Shown piece by piece: positions 1 to 9,985 of a stretch of 64,000 nt of DNA. Each line of letters begins with the position of its first letter. The stretch's first letter is position 1. Source of the DNA: Diphasiastrum complanatum (Eukaryota; Streptophyta; Lycopodiopsida; Lycopodiales; Lycopodiaceae); the NCBI GenBank assembly GCA_029204225.1, contig CM055092.1:74004857-74068856 (forward strand). Direction: 5' to 3'. Under the pieces are notes generated by a model that ran no database searches, was not told the DNA's origin, and saw only the letters and a list, made by a program, of their open reading frames with translations. Both the position numbers and the translations under genes were made by a program.

Positions 1-1409
1 TAAATTAAATCGTTGAAAATAAAAATTAGATTAATAAACATGATAAACAAAACATATATATTTCTTTCAACACCAACAAAATTAAAAACATAAGACAATA
101 ACATAATGACATAAATCTCAAATAATAACAATGAAAATAAATTCTAAAATATATATAAACTACGCATCCCAAAAGTCAACAACTTCACTTTGGACATTTT
201 GTTTTTCAACATGAGTATCAATAAGTGCTATTAGCTCTTATATTTTAGCGGAATGTTGTGGCTCCTTCGACAAGTGTGTGACAAAATCTTCATTATCTAA
301 AGGCTTTCCTATCTTCCCTACCCGATCTAGACAAAACTGAGAGAGATCTCACTAGCGGAAGGTTGTGGCTCCTTCGACAAAACTATTAGAACCAAGTACT
401 TGGGATTCTACAATTTGCATGCTGAGGATTCAGTTTTGAAGATGCTAATCCTCTGGTATAATATGCCAATTGTAAACCATTGATGAAACTGTTGTTATAC
501 TTATATTCTTTAATGATATGATCTTGAAACAGGGACTTGTTGAACCACATAATCCTAGTCTGTGTGTACTACTATTCCTTGAAAAATCATTGACATTTCT
601 ACTTTTTGCTTAGTTTGAACTTGTAAGTTATGGAGGGAAGAAGTTGATTGGAAATGATTGGAATAGAAAAAGCATGCAAAACTTTGTAAAGAGCAATAAG
701 AGAGAAGTAACCTTGATTGAACTTTCGAAAACTTCTGGGTGATGTAAAAAAAAATGGTTGTTTGTTGTTTGTGTTTCCTCATAATGAGAAAGATGAAGAG
801 ATTGGAGTTTAACCTCATTAAACTTTAGATCGTTCTGTACTCCAGTTCACAGAAGCAGCAAACAACAAAAAGAATAAAATTTTGATGTCTTAATAGCTAT
901 TGAACTGATGGTGGACAATTGCTCTCTCAAGTATTCACATGACATGCCTCGAGGGCTAGATCCATGATTGATCTAGGATTGGTTGGGAGATTCCTACATG
1001 TCTCAAGTTGTGTTTCTCCTATCCTCATCTTAGGGGTTTTCCCTAGTGGTCTTTACACTAACCACTTCACCTCCCAAGCCAAGGTGATTGAATGTAAGAG
1101 AGGAGGGGATCTTGACTTTTGAAATCAGAAAAAACAATGAGGAGATGGGTGAGTTCCAATAGGTAATATACTCTCCAAAAGCTAGAGAATATTTCATCTA
1201 GGATCCCTCTAATCCTATCAAAAGCATTTGACCTCCTATTCTTGCATAAAAGTTGTCAATCACCATGCAAAAGCTCCATAGGTCTAATTAGCGTACCTGG
1301 GTCCTCATAAGATTATTAATTACATTACTGGCCAAGCCCAAAATGACGTGGCGTAACTAATAATCTTATATATTGGAGTACCGGCTGAATCCCACATACT
1401 AGACATGGA
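1..1409. other. No gene recognised
   Basis: AT-rich sequence with only short, stop-rich frames on both strands and no domain I recognise. The one structured feature is a 28-base sequence that occurs twice about 107 bases apart (see the repeat at 246-380). Confidence 0.5.
246..380 (+). repeat. Short direct repeat pair
   Basis: A 28-base sequence beginning tagcggaa and ending ccttcgacaa occurs at 246-273 and again at 353-380 with one mismatch (t/g). It is too short and isolated to assign to an element; it could be a local duplication or the remains of two related insertions. Confidence 0.6.
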
Positions 1410-2090
1410 GCCTTAGAATTGGCCTAGTTACACGAATTGTAATAGCCAACACTGCCATGCAAAATTTTCCATGTCCCGAATTTTACTAATATATATTTAT
1501 CATGTGTGTTTCAGGAAAACCGATCCGCCAAAGAAATCCCAAGTCATGAGTCCTAAAGACCATGGAGAATGCAAGTTTAAACAAGAAAAACCAACAATGG
1601 AAAAATAGCTTGACAAGGGCACCGACAAATTATGGAATAATGTCAAGAAAATGAAAATTAACAACAATGGTTTACGTGGAACTTTCAAGGACCGGGGGAA
1701 TGTATAGGGCAAGTCGACAAATTAACAACTCGAGAAATGAAGTGTCGAGGCAATTGTGCGGCATGCGGGTAACACACAACTTGGAAAATGCACATAGGAG
1801 GCCAAATACAACATGATAATATCCCCTACTATAAATAGTAGAGATTGACCTCAACTCACCAAGGGAGTACTAAATGGGACTTGCCAATTAAGGAAGCACA
1901 AGGAGTACCCCCCTCACCATATCCCTTTCAATATCAAGTACGTGATGTCTTATGACAACTTAGTACTAAGGGACTCCTCAAAGACCTACCTCAATCATGT
2001 GGGACACCCCCATCAAAGAGCCAAGGTACCGTGGTGGGTGCATTGTACATTTTGAATTCTGCCTATTTTGATCTAGAATTTATTTACCTC
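1410..2090 (+). repeat. LTR-like dispersed repeat, copy 1
   Basis: From 1411 (ccttagaattggcc) to about 1960 this stretch aligns, with many substitutions and small indels, to 22365-22930. Shared landmarks include aatcgatccgccaaagaaatccc-type sequence near 1518 and 22477 and a run ending in agtagag/agtagat. A TATA-like ctataaatag lies at 1829-1838. In the second copy the repeat directly follows a Gypsy 3' end and polypurine tract, so it is best read as the LTR of that Gypsy family. No primer site or coding region follows copy 1, so it is a solo or orphan LTR. The upstream edge is uncertain. Confidence 0.6.
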
Positions 2091-3239
2091 GCTGAGGGAG
2101 ATCGATATATATAAGTAATGAGTGGAATCTATTGATAAGCGACCAGTAGCATGCTACATGTAACGGTGATGGCCAATCCGCAGGAGGAAAAAGAAGGTTG
2201 TTGATTTTCCCACTAGACTTTTGGAGCTTGGGATTCAGGCCACTTGAAAGACGTAAACTTGAAGGCTGGTGATCTACTCCTTGGACTCATGGCTTGGCAA
2301 TTTCTTGGCGGAAAACCAGTTTAGCCCCGTCCACACATGATGTAGCATATGGATATCTATCTTTGTCTAAATTTTTGGAATACCCCTCTTGCAAATTTAT
2401 CACTTCATTGATACCCGTATATGTCATGCGTCATTATACAATATCAGTATTTTCATACACATGTGAATAATCTTCTATGTTATAATATGAAATCAAGTCA
2501 TAAGCAAGATAGGTGTCACAATACTCCATGGATACCATGGAAGGATTTATCTTGCACGTTTTTTTTTTAAATTTTGTAACCTAAATTGATTTTTGCATTA
2601 TCCATCTAATATCAAGCAAGCGTCGATATTGTATTTGGAAATGAAATGCATTGTGGATATCTAGAGTCAATCACCTCGACCTCTTGAAACATAAGAGCGG
2701 CCGGTCAACCAAGCATAGCCTAAATACGACATCTTGGTTAGGGATCACACCCACCATTGAAAATGTCTAGCAAAATATCTAGGCCTGATGGTCGGCGAAA
2801 TACTCTCGCTGGCATAAATAGAGCGGTGTGTATAATTTGCACCCTTGTAGTGGGCATTTCCTATCCTACCCTCAATCCTAGATCCAAGCACACAAGCATC
2901 AAGGAGATGAAGCTAGTTGTCACGCGGAGGTTCGTTCCCATGAGAGCGATAGCATATTTCATAATCCAGCATGTGCATATGATTCACATCTAACAGTAAG
3001 ATCCATTAAGATTACATCCATTAACACCAATTCACAACAATAATAGAAATGTACTCTTCTCTCTCTCCCTTTCTCTCTCACAAAAAGCATAAGAATGATC
3101 AATCCCAATAAGCATCAAATCCAAAAATTAGCAAACACAAAGAAAGCATGAGAGTTAGAGGATTTGAAATTACCACTATAGATTTCATCTTATTCTTTGC
3201 AAATCTGGCATGACCTATATATAAATTGACTATTGTACC
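2091..3239. other. No gene recognised
   Basis: No recognisable protein. The longest + frame (2757-2993) has no motif. A short CT-rich run lies at about 3056-3080. Confidence 0.45.
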
Positions 3240-3690
3240 AATTTGGACAATTGAGACATTGGAAGCATTTGAAAAATTGAAGAAAGCCTTAGCAATGCAC
3301 CGATATTACGAGCTCCTAATTGGACAATATAATTCCATGTGCATACTGATGCATCAAAATATGATATTGGATATGTGTTAACACAACCGGGGGAATATAA
3401 GAAAGACTTTCCGATCAGATTTGCTAGCCGACAATTTAATGATGCTGAAGTGAACTATTCTACCACAAAACGGGAAGCGTTGGCTATGGTTTTTTCAATT
3501 TAAAAGTTTCAACATTCTTTGATGGCGACACATTTTGCATTTTATACTGATCATTAGCCTCTACTATATTTAGTGAATAAGACATGCAATACGAGACACA
3601 TTGCAAGATGGTTACTTTTACTATTTGAATTTGATTTTCGAGTCGTGGATTGTCATTAATTGCGACTTTTTGTTTATGTAATAGGTGATG
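3240..3690 (+). pseudogene. Ty3/Gypsy RT-RNase H remnant
   Basis: Frames spread over 3240-3690 carry the end of the RT connection (EAFEKLKKALAMAP-like) and the RNase H start (HTDASKYDIGYVLTQPG). They continue with FASRQFNDAEVNYSTTKREALAM and the second RNase H acidic region (AFYTDH, then a stop). A long active RNase H cannot be read: there are in-frame stops and at least two frame changes. It closely resembles the RNase H piece at 35490-35935, so the two are the same Gypsy lineage. Nothing upstream looks like gag, PR or the RT core. The right edge meets the hairpin element at 3683. Confidence 0.8.
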
Positions 3691-3808
3691 CATTCATTTG
3701 CGAGCATTCCACCAAGGGGAGGCCCTCATGATCCCAGGGGCGTAGGGGCGTAGCTCGAGGGAAATCGGGCCTCACTTGCTGGAACATCCTCAAATGAATG
3801 CATCACCT
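3683..3808. mobile_element. Small hairpin/MITE-like element (126 bp)
   Basis: A perfect 18-base inverted repeat, aggtgatgcattcatttg at 3683-3700 and its complement at 3791-3808, bounds a 90-base GC-rich interior. No coding capacity. I see no convincing target duplication, so this is either a miniature inverted-repeat element or a hairpin from another source. Confidence 0.65.
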
Positions 3809-4611
3809 GACATAAAGTATTCCTAATATTTTTACCCCCCTATCCTACCCTAAAACACACACAAAGGAAAAATATTAGGAGTGCAATATGCTCCAAGAGC
3901 GCACTCTAAATAATAAAAAAAATATTAGGAGTGCTTTATGCGTTATGGTGGAGTGCTTGAAATAGCGAGGAGTGCCCAAGAAAAGAAACTAGATCCTACG
4001 ATGGCCAAAATTTTGGACAACCTTAAATTGATGTGTAGTGCAGGAAGAAGAAGGATAGATTGGTTGAATATAACCCCAATCTTGTATTACTTAATTTTTT
4101 TTGACAAGAACAATACCAACTGCCACCAAAAATGAGGTTTTAGAATAGAATATAATGACCATTTCTTTTTATGACGTGGCTTTGCTGCCAGAGTTTTGGA
4201 TGTCTTGGGATGGGTTGCATGTATTGTGAGCACACAAGATACTGTGCCATTCATAGATTCAATCAAAAAATCCGGCTTGACAATTTAGAGGAAGGTTATT
4301 TTGAGAGGGGAAGAGGGTTTCAAAATAACACCCAAGGGCATATAGATAGGTGCTTGAGTGAGTGGACTTTTCATAGATGCAAAACTTTTTACTGCACATT
4401 TTTTTAGCATTAGATATCGATCTTTTTAAATTACGTTCCTACCATTTGATTCTAGGTTCACACTGTGTGTATACATGCTATGTCAGATTGGTTGTTCTCC
4501 ATGCATGTAGCATTTGTGAGCAGTGATATTGGACACATGGCATTATTTGATTGGTTAAGAACATACAGATTTTGAGCCATAGTGCAGGATTGCGGCTCCT
4601 CTTATTTTCAG
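3809..4611. other. No gene recognised; one short repeat
   Basis: No recognisable protein. The motif aatattaggagtgc occurs twice, at about 3871 and 3921, around a short A-rich stretch. The short + frames (3938-4135, 4171-4407) have no known motif. Confidence 0.45.
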
Positions 4612-4988
4612 CACCCTGACGGGTGCTAGCACGCGTCAGGGTGGGCCAGGCAAGGAGAAAAAAAAAATTGGTTGCCCTGGTGCCACGTGTCGGGCACCGG
4701 GGTTTATCTCATAACCAAATCTTTGGGATAAACAAGTACCTATATATAAGTGAACCCACTTGCTTACTCGCATGTGTGCAGGTGGGTGTGAAGCTCCCAG
4801 CGCCACCTGGACGCTGCCTGGCGCCACCCACCACCTGCTCGACTCCATCCCGACGCCACTTGGGTGCTGCTGCCCGGCGCCACCCACCACCTGCCCGGCG
4901 CCCACTCTGGAGCCACAACGTCCGCCTGCGCCCTTTTGGCCAGCCCCTGGCTAGCGCACCCGGACGCGTGCCAGGGTGCGTCAGGGTG
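4612..4988. mobile_element. GC-rich element with inverted terminal repeats
   Basis: The ends at 4612-4643 and 4957-4988 are inverted copies of each other over about 32 bases (both read caccctgacg inward from the outside). Each end is also internally palindromic, caccctgacg...cgtcagggtg on the left and a variant on the right. The interior, mainly 4780-4950, is very GC-rich and repeats cgccacccaccacctg-type sequence. No transposase is encoded; the overlapping frames on both strands are low-complexity. No clear target duplication was found. Likely a non-autonomous DNA element. Confidence 0.6.
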
Positions 4989-5149
4989 TTAATATTATGG
5001 GCAACTAGATTTCATCTGGACCGTCCATCTCCAAATGCTACGTCATGTATCGTTCATCTGTTATAGCCTTGTTCGTACTATAATGGCGTCATGTGATGCA
5101 TGCCCCCAAGGCTCGTCTAGGTGGTAGACTAACTAGGATGCGAGTTTCA

Positions 5150-5319
5150 TGGCAAGAGGGTAGAGAGAGAGGGAGAAGAAAAGGGAGAAAACCCTATTGC
5201 TCTTTCCTCTCCATATATTTTATGCACTATAGCTGCATCGCCAAATCCATTCATGCGACGAGCTACAGAAGACGAATCCATTCTTCCTTTGATCCATTAC
5301 ACAGATCCGCGTCTTCCAG
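5150..5319 (+). promoter_or_regulatory. POP5: Putative promoter / non-coding first exon of POP5
   Basis: The stretch has the look of a plant 5' leader: a purine/pyrimidine-rich region, a TATA-like tatatatttta near 5213, and a good splice donor (ttccag|gtattttg) at 5319/5320. An intron start with the common ttagggttt word follows. The next host acceptor of good quality on this strand is tttgcag at 9893, 93 bases before the POP5 ATG. Joining them is an inference; cDNA would decide. It could instead belong to another gene or to a repeat. Confidence 0.35.
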
Positions 5320-5937
5320 GTATTTTGCCTTTCCCTGTGCTTTTTGAGAGCGTTGTGATTAGGGTTTGATAAAGAAGGCAAATGGCTCTGAAAAACGCCT
5401 ATATCTGCCTGAATTTGCTACAGTTTATGGTTCTTTTCTATGCCAATGGGTTTCTATCGATTGTGTAGTCCCTTTGACGCTGTGTAGGCCTTTGCGCTTA
5501 TCATTGTGAAGGGAAATGACAAGATTAATAAAGATGATGAGGCATAGCAGAAATTGTTCTGTTAGGGTTATACTGCCTTTGATGCAAGTCTTTTCCGCTT
5601 ATCATGTTGAATTGACTTCGGAGTAAAAGACAGTATTGATGAAGACAGTTGTCATATGTAGGAGGGTTTCTTTTGTATTAGAGAGCAGAAGTTGTGCTAT
5701 TAGGGTTTTGTTGTGTTATGATTGAAGAAAGGTTATTTTGAGAGCAGTAAGTGTGCACAGCCAATCAAAGAAATAATTCATTGAGAATTTAGACTTGTAC
5801 ACTTTGATGTCCATGTTTTTTTCTTACCTTCAATGTAGGGACGAATGCATTGAAGTCCTATTAATTAATTCAATGTCTCGTTGTGCAAAAGTGAGCTTCT
5901 TGCTCTCAAAGGCTACGACAAACCATAATTGCTACAG
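5320..5937 (+). other. Likely POP5 5'-UTR intron, left part; no gene
   Basis: No coding region is recognised. T-rich sequence with ttagggtt words is consistent with an intron but not proof of one. Confidence 0.35.
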
Positions 5938-6287
5938 AACGTGTTCCCCGGGTTTCGGGTCTACGTTCCGGAACGAACCCGGAACGCTGTTCCGGAATGC
6001 ATGTGTAATTTTTTTTATGTTATATATATATATATAATATTAGGGATGAGGGTCCGGGCCGGATTGCCCGCATCCGGCATCCGGACCCGGACGCGTCCGA
6101 CCCCCGGATGCAAGGTCGGACGCGTCCAATTTTTTTGTTTTTTTTTAAATTAAAAAAAAAAAACAGACGCGCCCAGGGGTCCGGACGCCATTTTTTTTAT
6201 ATTTTTTTAAATTTATTTTTTGAAAAATATTAAAAAAAAAAAAACTGGACGCGGACATGCGTCCGCGTCCGCCATCTGCTTCCTTAG

Positions 6288-6341
<54 letters not shown>

Positions 6342-7131
6342 TAGTACCCTCTGGTACCGCTGGTATGGTACCGCCGGTACCATATCAGTGGTACCGCCGG
6401 TACAGTATCGCCCTGGGATCCGCGGTACCAGGGCGGTACCATTTTTAATATTTTTTTTATTTTTTAATATATTTTTAGTAATTTTTTTTTGCATATTAAC
6501 TACCAAAAAAGGACAAAAAAAAGGAAAAAAGGGGGTTTTGGATGTAAAAAAAGAGGGTACAGTACATGATGCAGGGGACTGTTGCAGTGGCACATGGGCA
6601 CTGCGAGTGAGCAGACCGAGGGGCCAATGTCTACCTCGTCCCACAGACCGGAAAGGTCGGATTGCACCATTGCAGATGAAATGAGGGATGGATTGCTGGA
6701 AAAAAAACAGCAGGGTTCACTGTTGGAGAGACGCTGAAAATGGGCGAATGCAGGGCAAAGGAAATCAGATGCAAGGCAGGGCGTTGCGTGGGCGATGGGC
6801 GACGCAAGGAATCAAAGGCAGGCAAGAAAAACCAGCAGCGATGGCAGGGCAGAGAGGGCACAAAAAAATTTCAGAGGAAATGCGAGGGGGGCGGGTAGGT
6901 TTAGGTAAATTTTTTTTTTTAAAAATATTAAATAATAAATATATTATTATATTGTGGTACCGCGGTACCAGTATGGTCCCGCGGTACCGGGATCCGCGGT
7001 ACCCAGTACCGCGGGACCTATATATATCAGACATGAGGGTCTGGGCTGTAGTGCCCGCGTCCGTGTCTGAGTTCGGCGTCCGGACCCGGACGCGTCCGTC
7101 CCCCGGACGTGGGGTCGGACGAGTCCAATTT
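5938..7131. repeat. Cluster of GC-rich palindromic modules with TA heads and T tails
   Basis: Five or six compact GC-rich blocks lie in AT-rich DNA. Block A (5938-5999) repeats gttccggaac-like palindromes. Blocks B (6043-6131) and F (7033-7131) are about 70% similar direct repeats built on ggacgcgtcc and ending in gtccaattttttt. Related gacgcg sequence lies at 6165-6190 and 6245-6280. Blocks D (6345-6450) and E (6955-7017) are arrays of ggtaccgcggtacc-type palindromes around gggatccgcggtacc. Most blocks are preceded by (TA)n and followed by T-rich runs. Long frames here are low-complexity artefacts. Block F sits against the broken end of a Copia gag. I do not recognise the family. Confidence 0.6.
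6286..6339. repeat. (AT)n microsatellite
   Basis: An almost pure AT dinucleotide run of about 54 bases, with one g interruption, lying between two GC-rich palindromic blocks. Confidence 0.9.
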
Positions 7132-8055
7132 TTTTTTTCACTCTTGCATGATCTAATATGTGGAAGGATAGATCTCTTCACTGATAATGCAATGACGGAA
7201 TGTGCTCGTGCATCTCGTCGATCCCACTTCTTTTGCTCATTGGAAGATACCTTCGTAGTCGAAGAAGTAGTTGTTCTAGATGGTGTAATAGGTGCCAAGG
7301 TAGGCGGCCTTTCTTTGTCACCATTAACTACTTCCCACAAACCTTTAGCAATTAGAAGGTTCTTTATCATGTAGCACCACAAGGAATAGTTTGTGCCATC
7401 CAGCCTATCTTCATTAAATAAAGAACCAATAGACTCCGATTCTTTAGCCATAACAGAAAAATCAGCTTGTAGTAGATAGGAAATTGACTTTCCAAAACAA
7501 AATTTACTCAAAGGGCAGCAACCTCAAAGCTGAAATTATGAGCACAATAGATTGCAATACTCCACATGCAATTTGCTCAACAAGTAATGAATCAGGTGGC
7601 TGATTTTTGCACAAAAAACAAAATGCTCACAAATAGGTAGACTTTGAATGAAGCCAAAACCAAAACCAGAAATTTGTGGCTGAAAAGAGTGCACACTATG
7701 TGCATATAGAGCTGATGGTAGTGCCCTACTCCAAGCTCACCAACAGGGAAATTTCAACAAGAAATGTGTGTAAAACACATGTATCTTCATTTAAGAAGTA
7801 AATCTGAAATTTTCAGCATGTAATTAAGTCAAGATCACATGCAATTGGTTTGAGCATGGGCGCCCTACTGCTAGCTCTCAAATAGGTGAAGGTGCCCTGC
7901 AATTTCCTGCAAAAAAGCTATAAGAAGATGAACAGATTCTTCTTCTGCAAAAATCAGCAGCTGGATGATTTTCTGCAACCAAAAGGGGAAAAAGATAGCT
8001 TCCCATTGGGCGCCCTCCTGCAAGCAATATGATCACCTAAAGGCTCTGATACCAT

Positions 8056-8556
8056 CTAGGAAATAGAAGCCTAAGGATCCAGGATCTTAACTATTCAATC
8101 ACACAAAGCATTCTCAAAAGAAAGAGAGAGATGGCTAGAAACCCTCTTGTAGAAACTTGTGGACAGCCAAGGAGAATAGTCAGTATTCCTTACAAATGTG
8201 TCACATACAAATGGGATGCACACATATATATAGTCCAAGATGACTATCTAACTTCATGACTATTGGCTATCCAACTACTTGACTATTGGCTGTCCAACTA
8301 CTTGACTATTGACTATCCAACTTTTTATAAGTTACATAGAAAGAATAAGGTACCTCCAATATGTCAAGTTGGGGTACTTAATGTCACAATTAGGCCTAGT
8401 GGACCCAGGAGTCCCTACGGAGTTAATTTCATACTAACTTAGCTAACTCTAAGTTTAGTAGGCCTAATATAATAAATGACCATGGTTAAACAACTCTCGA
8501 CCTTTTGGGTCAAAGTAACCTATGGTAATGTAAGCAATTCCATTTACATTTTAACA
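8056..8556 (-). repeat. Copia 5' LTR (single copy)
   Basis: Bounded on the - strand by TGTTAAAATG at 8556 and by the primer site at 8055. No second LTR is visible in the window. The end next to the primer site reads cctaga rather than the usual CA. Confidence 0.65.
8244..8321. repeat. 23-bp tandem repeat in Copia LTR
   Basis: Units of the form ctatccaactacttgactattgg start at 8244, 8267, 8290 and 8313 (last one partial), with one to four mismatches. Located in the LTR upstream part, where enhancer-type repeats often occur. Confidence 0.8.
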
Positions 8557-8634
8557 GAGCTTGGCCATCGCTATCCGTCGGCTGGCTGGAGCAGCAGAGC
8601 GCTGGAGCTGGAGCGCTAGGCCATCGTTGGCTGC

Positions 8635-8635
<1 letters not shown>

Positions 8636-8693
<58 letters not shown>
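8636..8693. repeat. (GA)n microsatellite
   Basis: About 29 uninterrupted GA units. It produces spurious SLSLSL-type frames on the - strand. Confidence 0.95.
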
Positions 8694-8696
<3 letters not shown>

Positions 8697-9196
8697 TATT
8701 AATGTCTTTTACAAAAGGCATATAACACCAAAAGGAGTACATGTCAAGTATGTGAAAACCATGGGAGCGTATATAAATGTCTTCAAAAAAAAACTATGCA
8801 TAAAAGAGAAATGAGTAATATAACTGTAAACTACAAACTGCAAACTGCCACCTGTCCATAAACGGGAGCAAAATAGCTGCCAGGAGTAGAGTAATATCAT
8901 ATAGTGCTGCTGCTGAAAAAAGATGTGATACGAGCTGTAACAGGAGGTAATATGGACCGTCGCTGCATCTTGACTATGACTCTCCCCATAGTTATCAGCA
9001 AACACGTTTTCTGGTGGTTCAATGTAACAAGTAAATTTTCTTGGCTCCTTTTTAATGTAAAGAACAAGAGTATGTTTGAAATTTCAATTTTACAAACATT
9101 TGTTGGGAGCTATGTCTCTCCCCAATCCACAAAAATAGTATCCATATTCTTGGCAAAAAAATGAAGCTCAAAACTCATGTTACAATATGAAAATTC

Positions 9197-9277
9197 TAAA
9201 GTTGCAAAATGAAAACATTGAAGCGGCAAATTGAAAACATTGAAGCGGCAAAATGAATATGCTGAAACTACAAAATG
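9197..9277. repeat. Imperfect about 23-bp tandem repeat
   Basis: Roughly three units of gcaaaatgaaaacattgaag type in a row, the middle two nearly identical and the outer ones degraded. Confidence 0.65.
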
Positions 9278-9554
9278 CTTTTCATTTGGACCTTCATGTT
9301 GTTGAGTTGGTAATTTTGGATCAATCATTTATCCTTGCGTTTACTAGGAACTTTAATAATTAAAGTGCTATCTATTATTGTGTAAGAATATGCTGTTGAC
9401 CTTCAACATTATTAAGCAAGGGCCATAGTGACTATGCAGTGGTAGTGAGTTTCATTCTCCTTGGTTGATTGGCAGAGAGTCACGTAGTGTAGTAAGTGCA
9501 GGCATTCTATATGTCAGCGATTTTCATTCATTTGATCAATATAGTCTTTTAAGT

Positions 9555-9670
9555 ACCCTTAAAGTAAGCATCTTGCATAAATTTGCTAAGTTTGAGGGGA
9601 CTTTCTTCAAGGTAACCCTTAAAGTAAGCATCTTGTGTAATTTTGTTAATTTTGAGGGGAATTTCTGTAG
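9555..9670. repeat. 60-bp tandem duplication
   Basis: Two adjacent copies start at 9555 and 9615 with acccttaaagtaagcatctt. They continue through tttgaggggactttct / tttgaggggaatttct with about nine differences. Confidence 0.8.
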
Positions 9671-9985
9671 ATTGTTGATGCATATGTTTTTACAGAGCTT
9701 GTAGCTTTTGCATTGGACATTATGCAACTTGAATCTTAAGTCATTATTAAAAGTCAGATCTCTTCTGAGGGTTATACTTTTTAATTAAGTTGCACTTTTG
9801 ATTAGTTCGTATAGTAAGATAAGGCTAAAATGTCACCTAGTAAGTGAATTTTTTTCTTGTTTGAATTAAAAGATGATTTTTACACTTGTTTGCAGGCTAA
9901 ACACTCATTCTATTCTTAAATTGGGCAATGAGCAATTTAGCAAGTTAGCAAGCTAGCAAATAGAGAGTGAGATCGTTTGAGCAAA

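Larger units (their letters stand above)
7141..8556 (-). mobile_element. Truncated Ty1/Copia 5' end (LTR, PBS, leader, start of gag)
   Basis: Read on the - strand, an LTR runs from TGTTAAAATG at 8556 to about 8056. The primer site (complement of TGGTATCAGAGC, 8044-8055) and a leader follow. Gag begins near 7460: DRLDGTNYSLWCYMIKNLL, GLWEVVNGD and SVKRSILPHIRSCKS are typical Copia gag N-terminal motifs, matching the gag at 23824. The coding region stops dead at 7141, where a GC-rich palindromic block starts; the rest of gag and all of pol are missing and not found to the left. The LTR holds a 23-base tandem repeat (8244-8321). Confidence 0.8.
8694..9892 (+). other. Likely POP5 5'-UTR intron, right part; no gene
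   Basis: No recognisable protein on either strand. It contains two local tandem repeats (9197-9277 and 9555-9670) and ends at a good acceptor, cacttgtttgcag, at about 9893. Confidence 0.4.

Noticed and set aside
4623-5066. 147-aa + strand and overlapping - strand frames rich in Pro/Arg/Ala
   Set aside because: They lie within the GC-rich inverted-repeat element; openness on both strands reflects lack of AT-rich stops.
6688-7374. 228-aa + strand frame over the palindromic module cluster
   Set aside because: Composition follows the GC-rich palindromes and the antisense of a Copia gag; no motif, and it spans unrelated repeats.
8244-8321. CRISPR-like regular repeats
   Set aside because: The 23-bp units are adjacent without spacers and lie in a Copia LTR of a plant genome.
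8551-8742. Open frame with a long SLSLSL run
   Set aside because: It is the (GA)n microsatellite read on the - strand; the same applies to frames at 17456-17728, 37649-37912 and 39321-39749.
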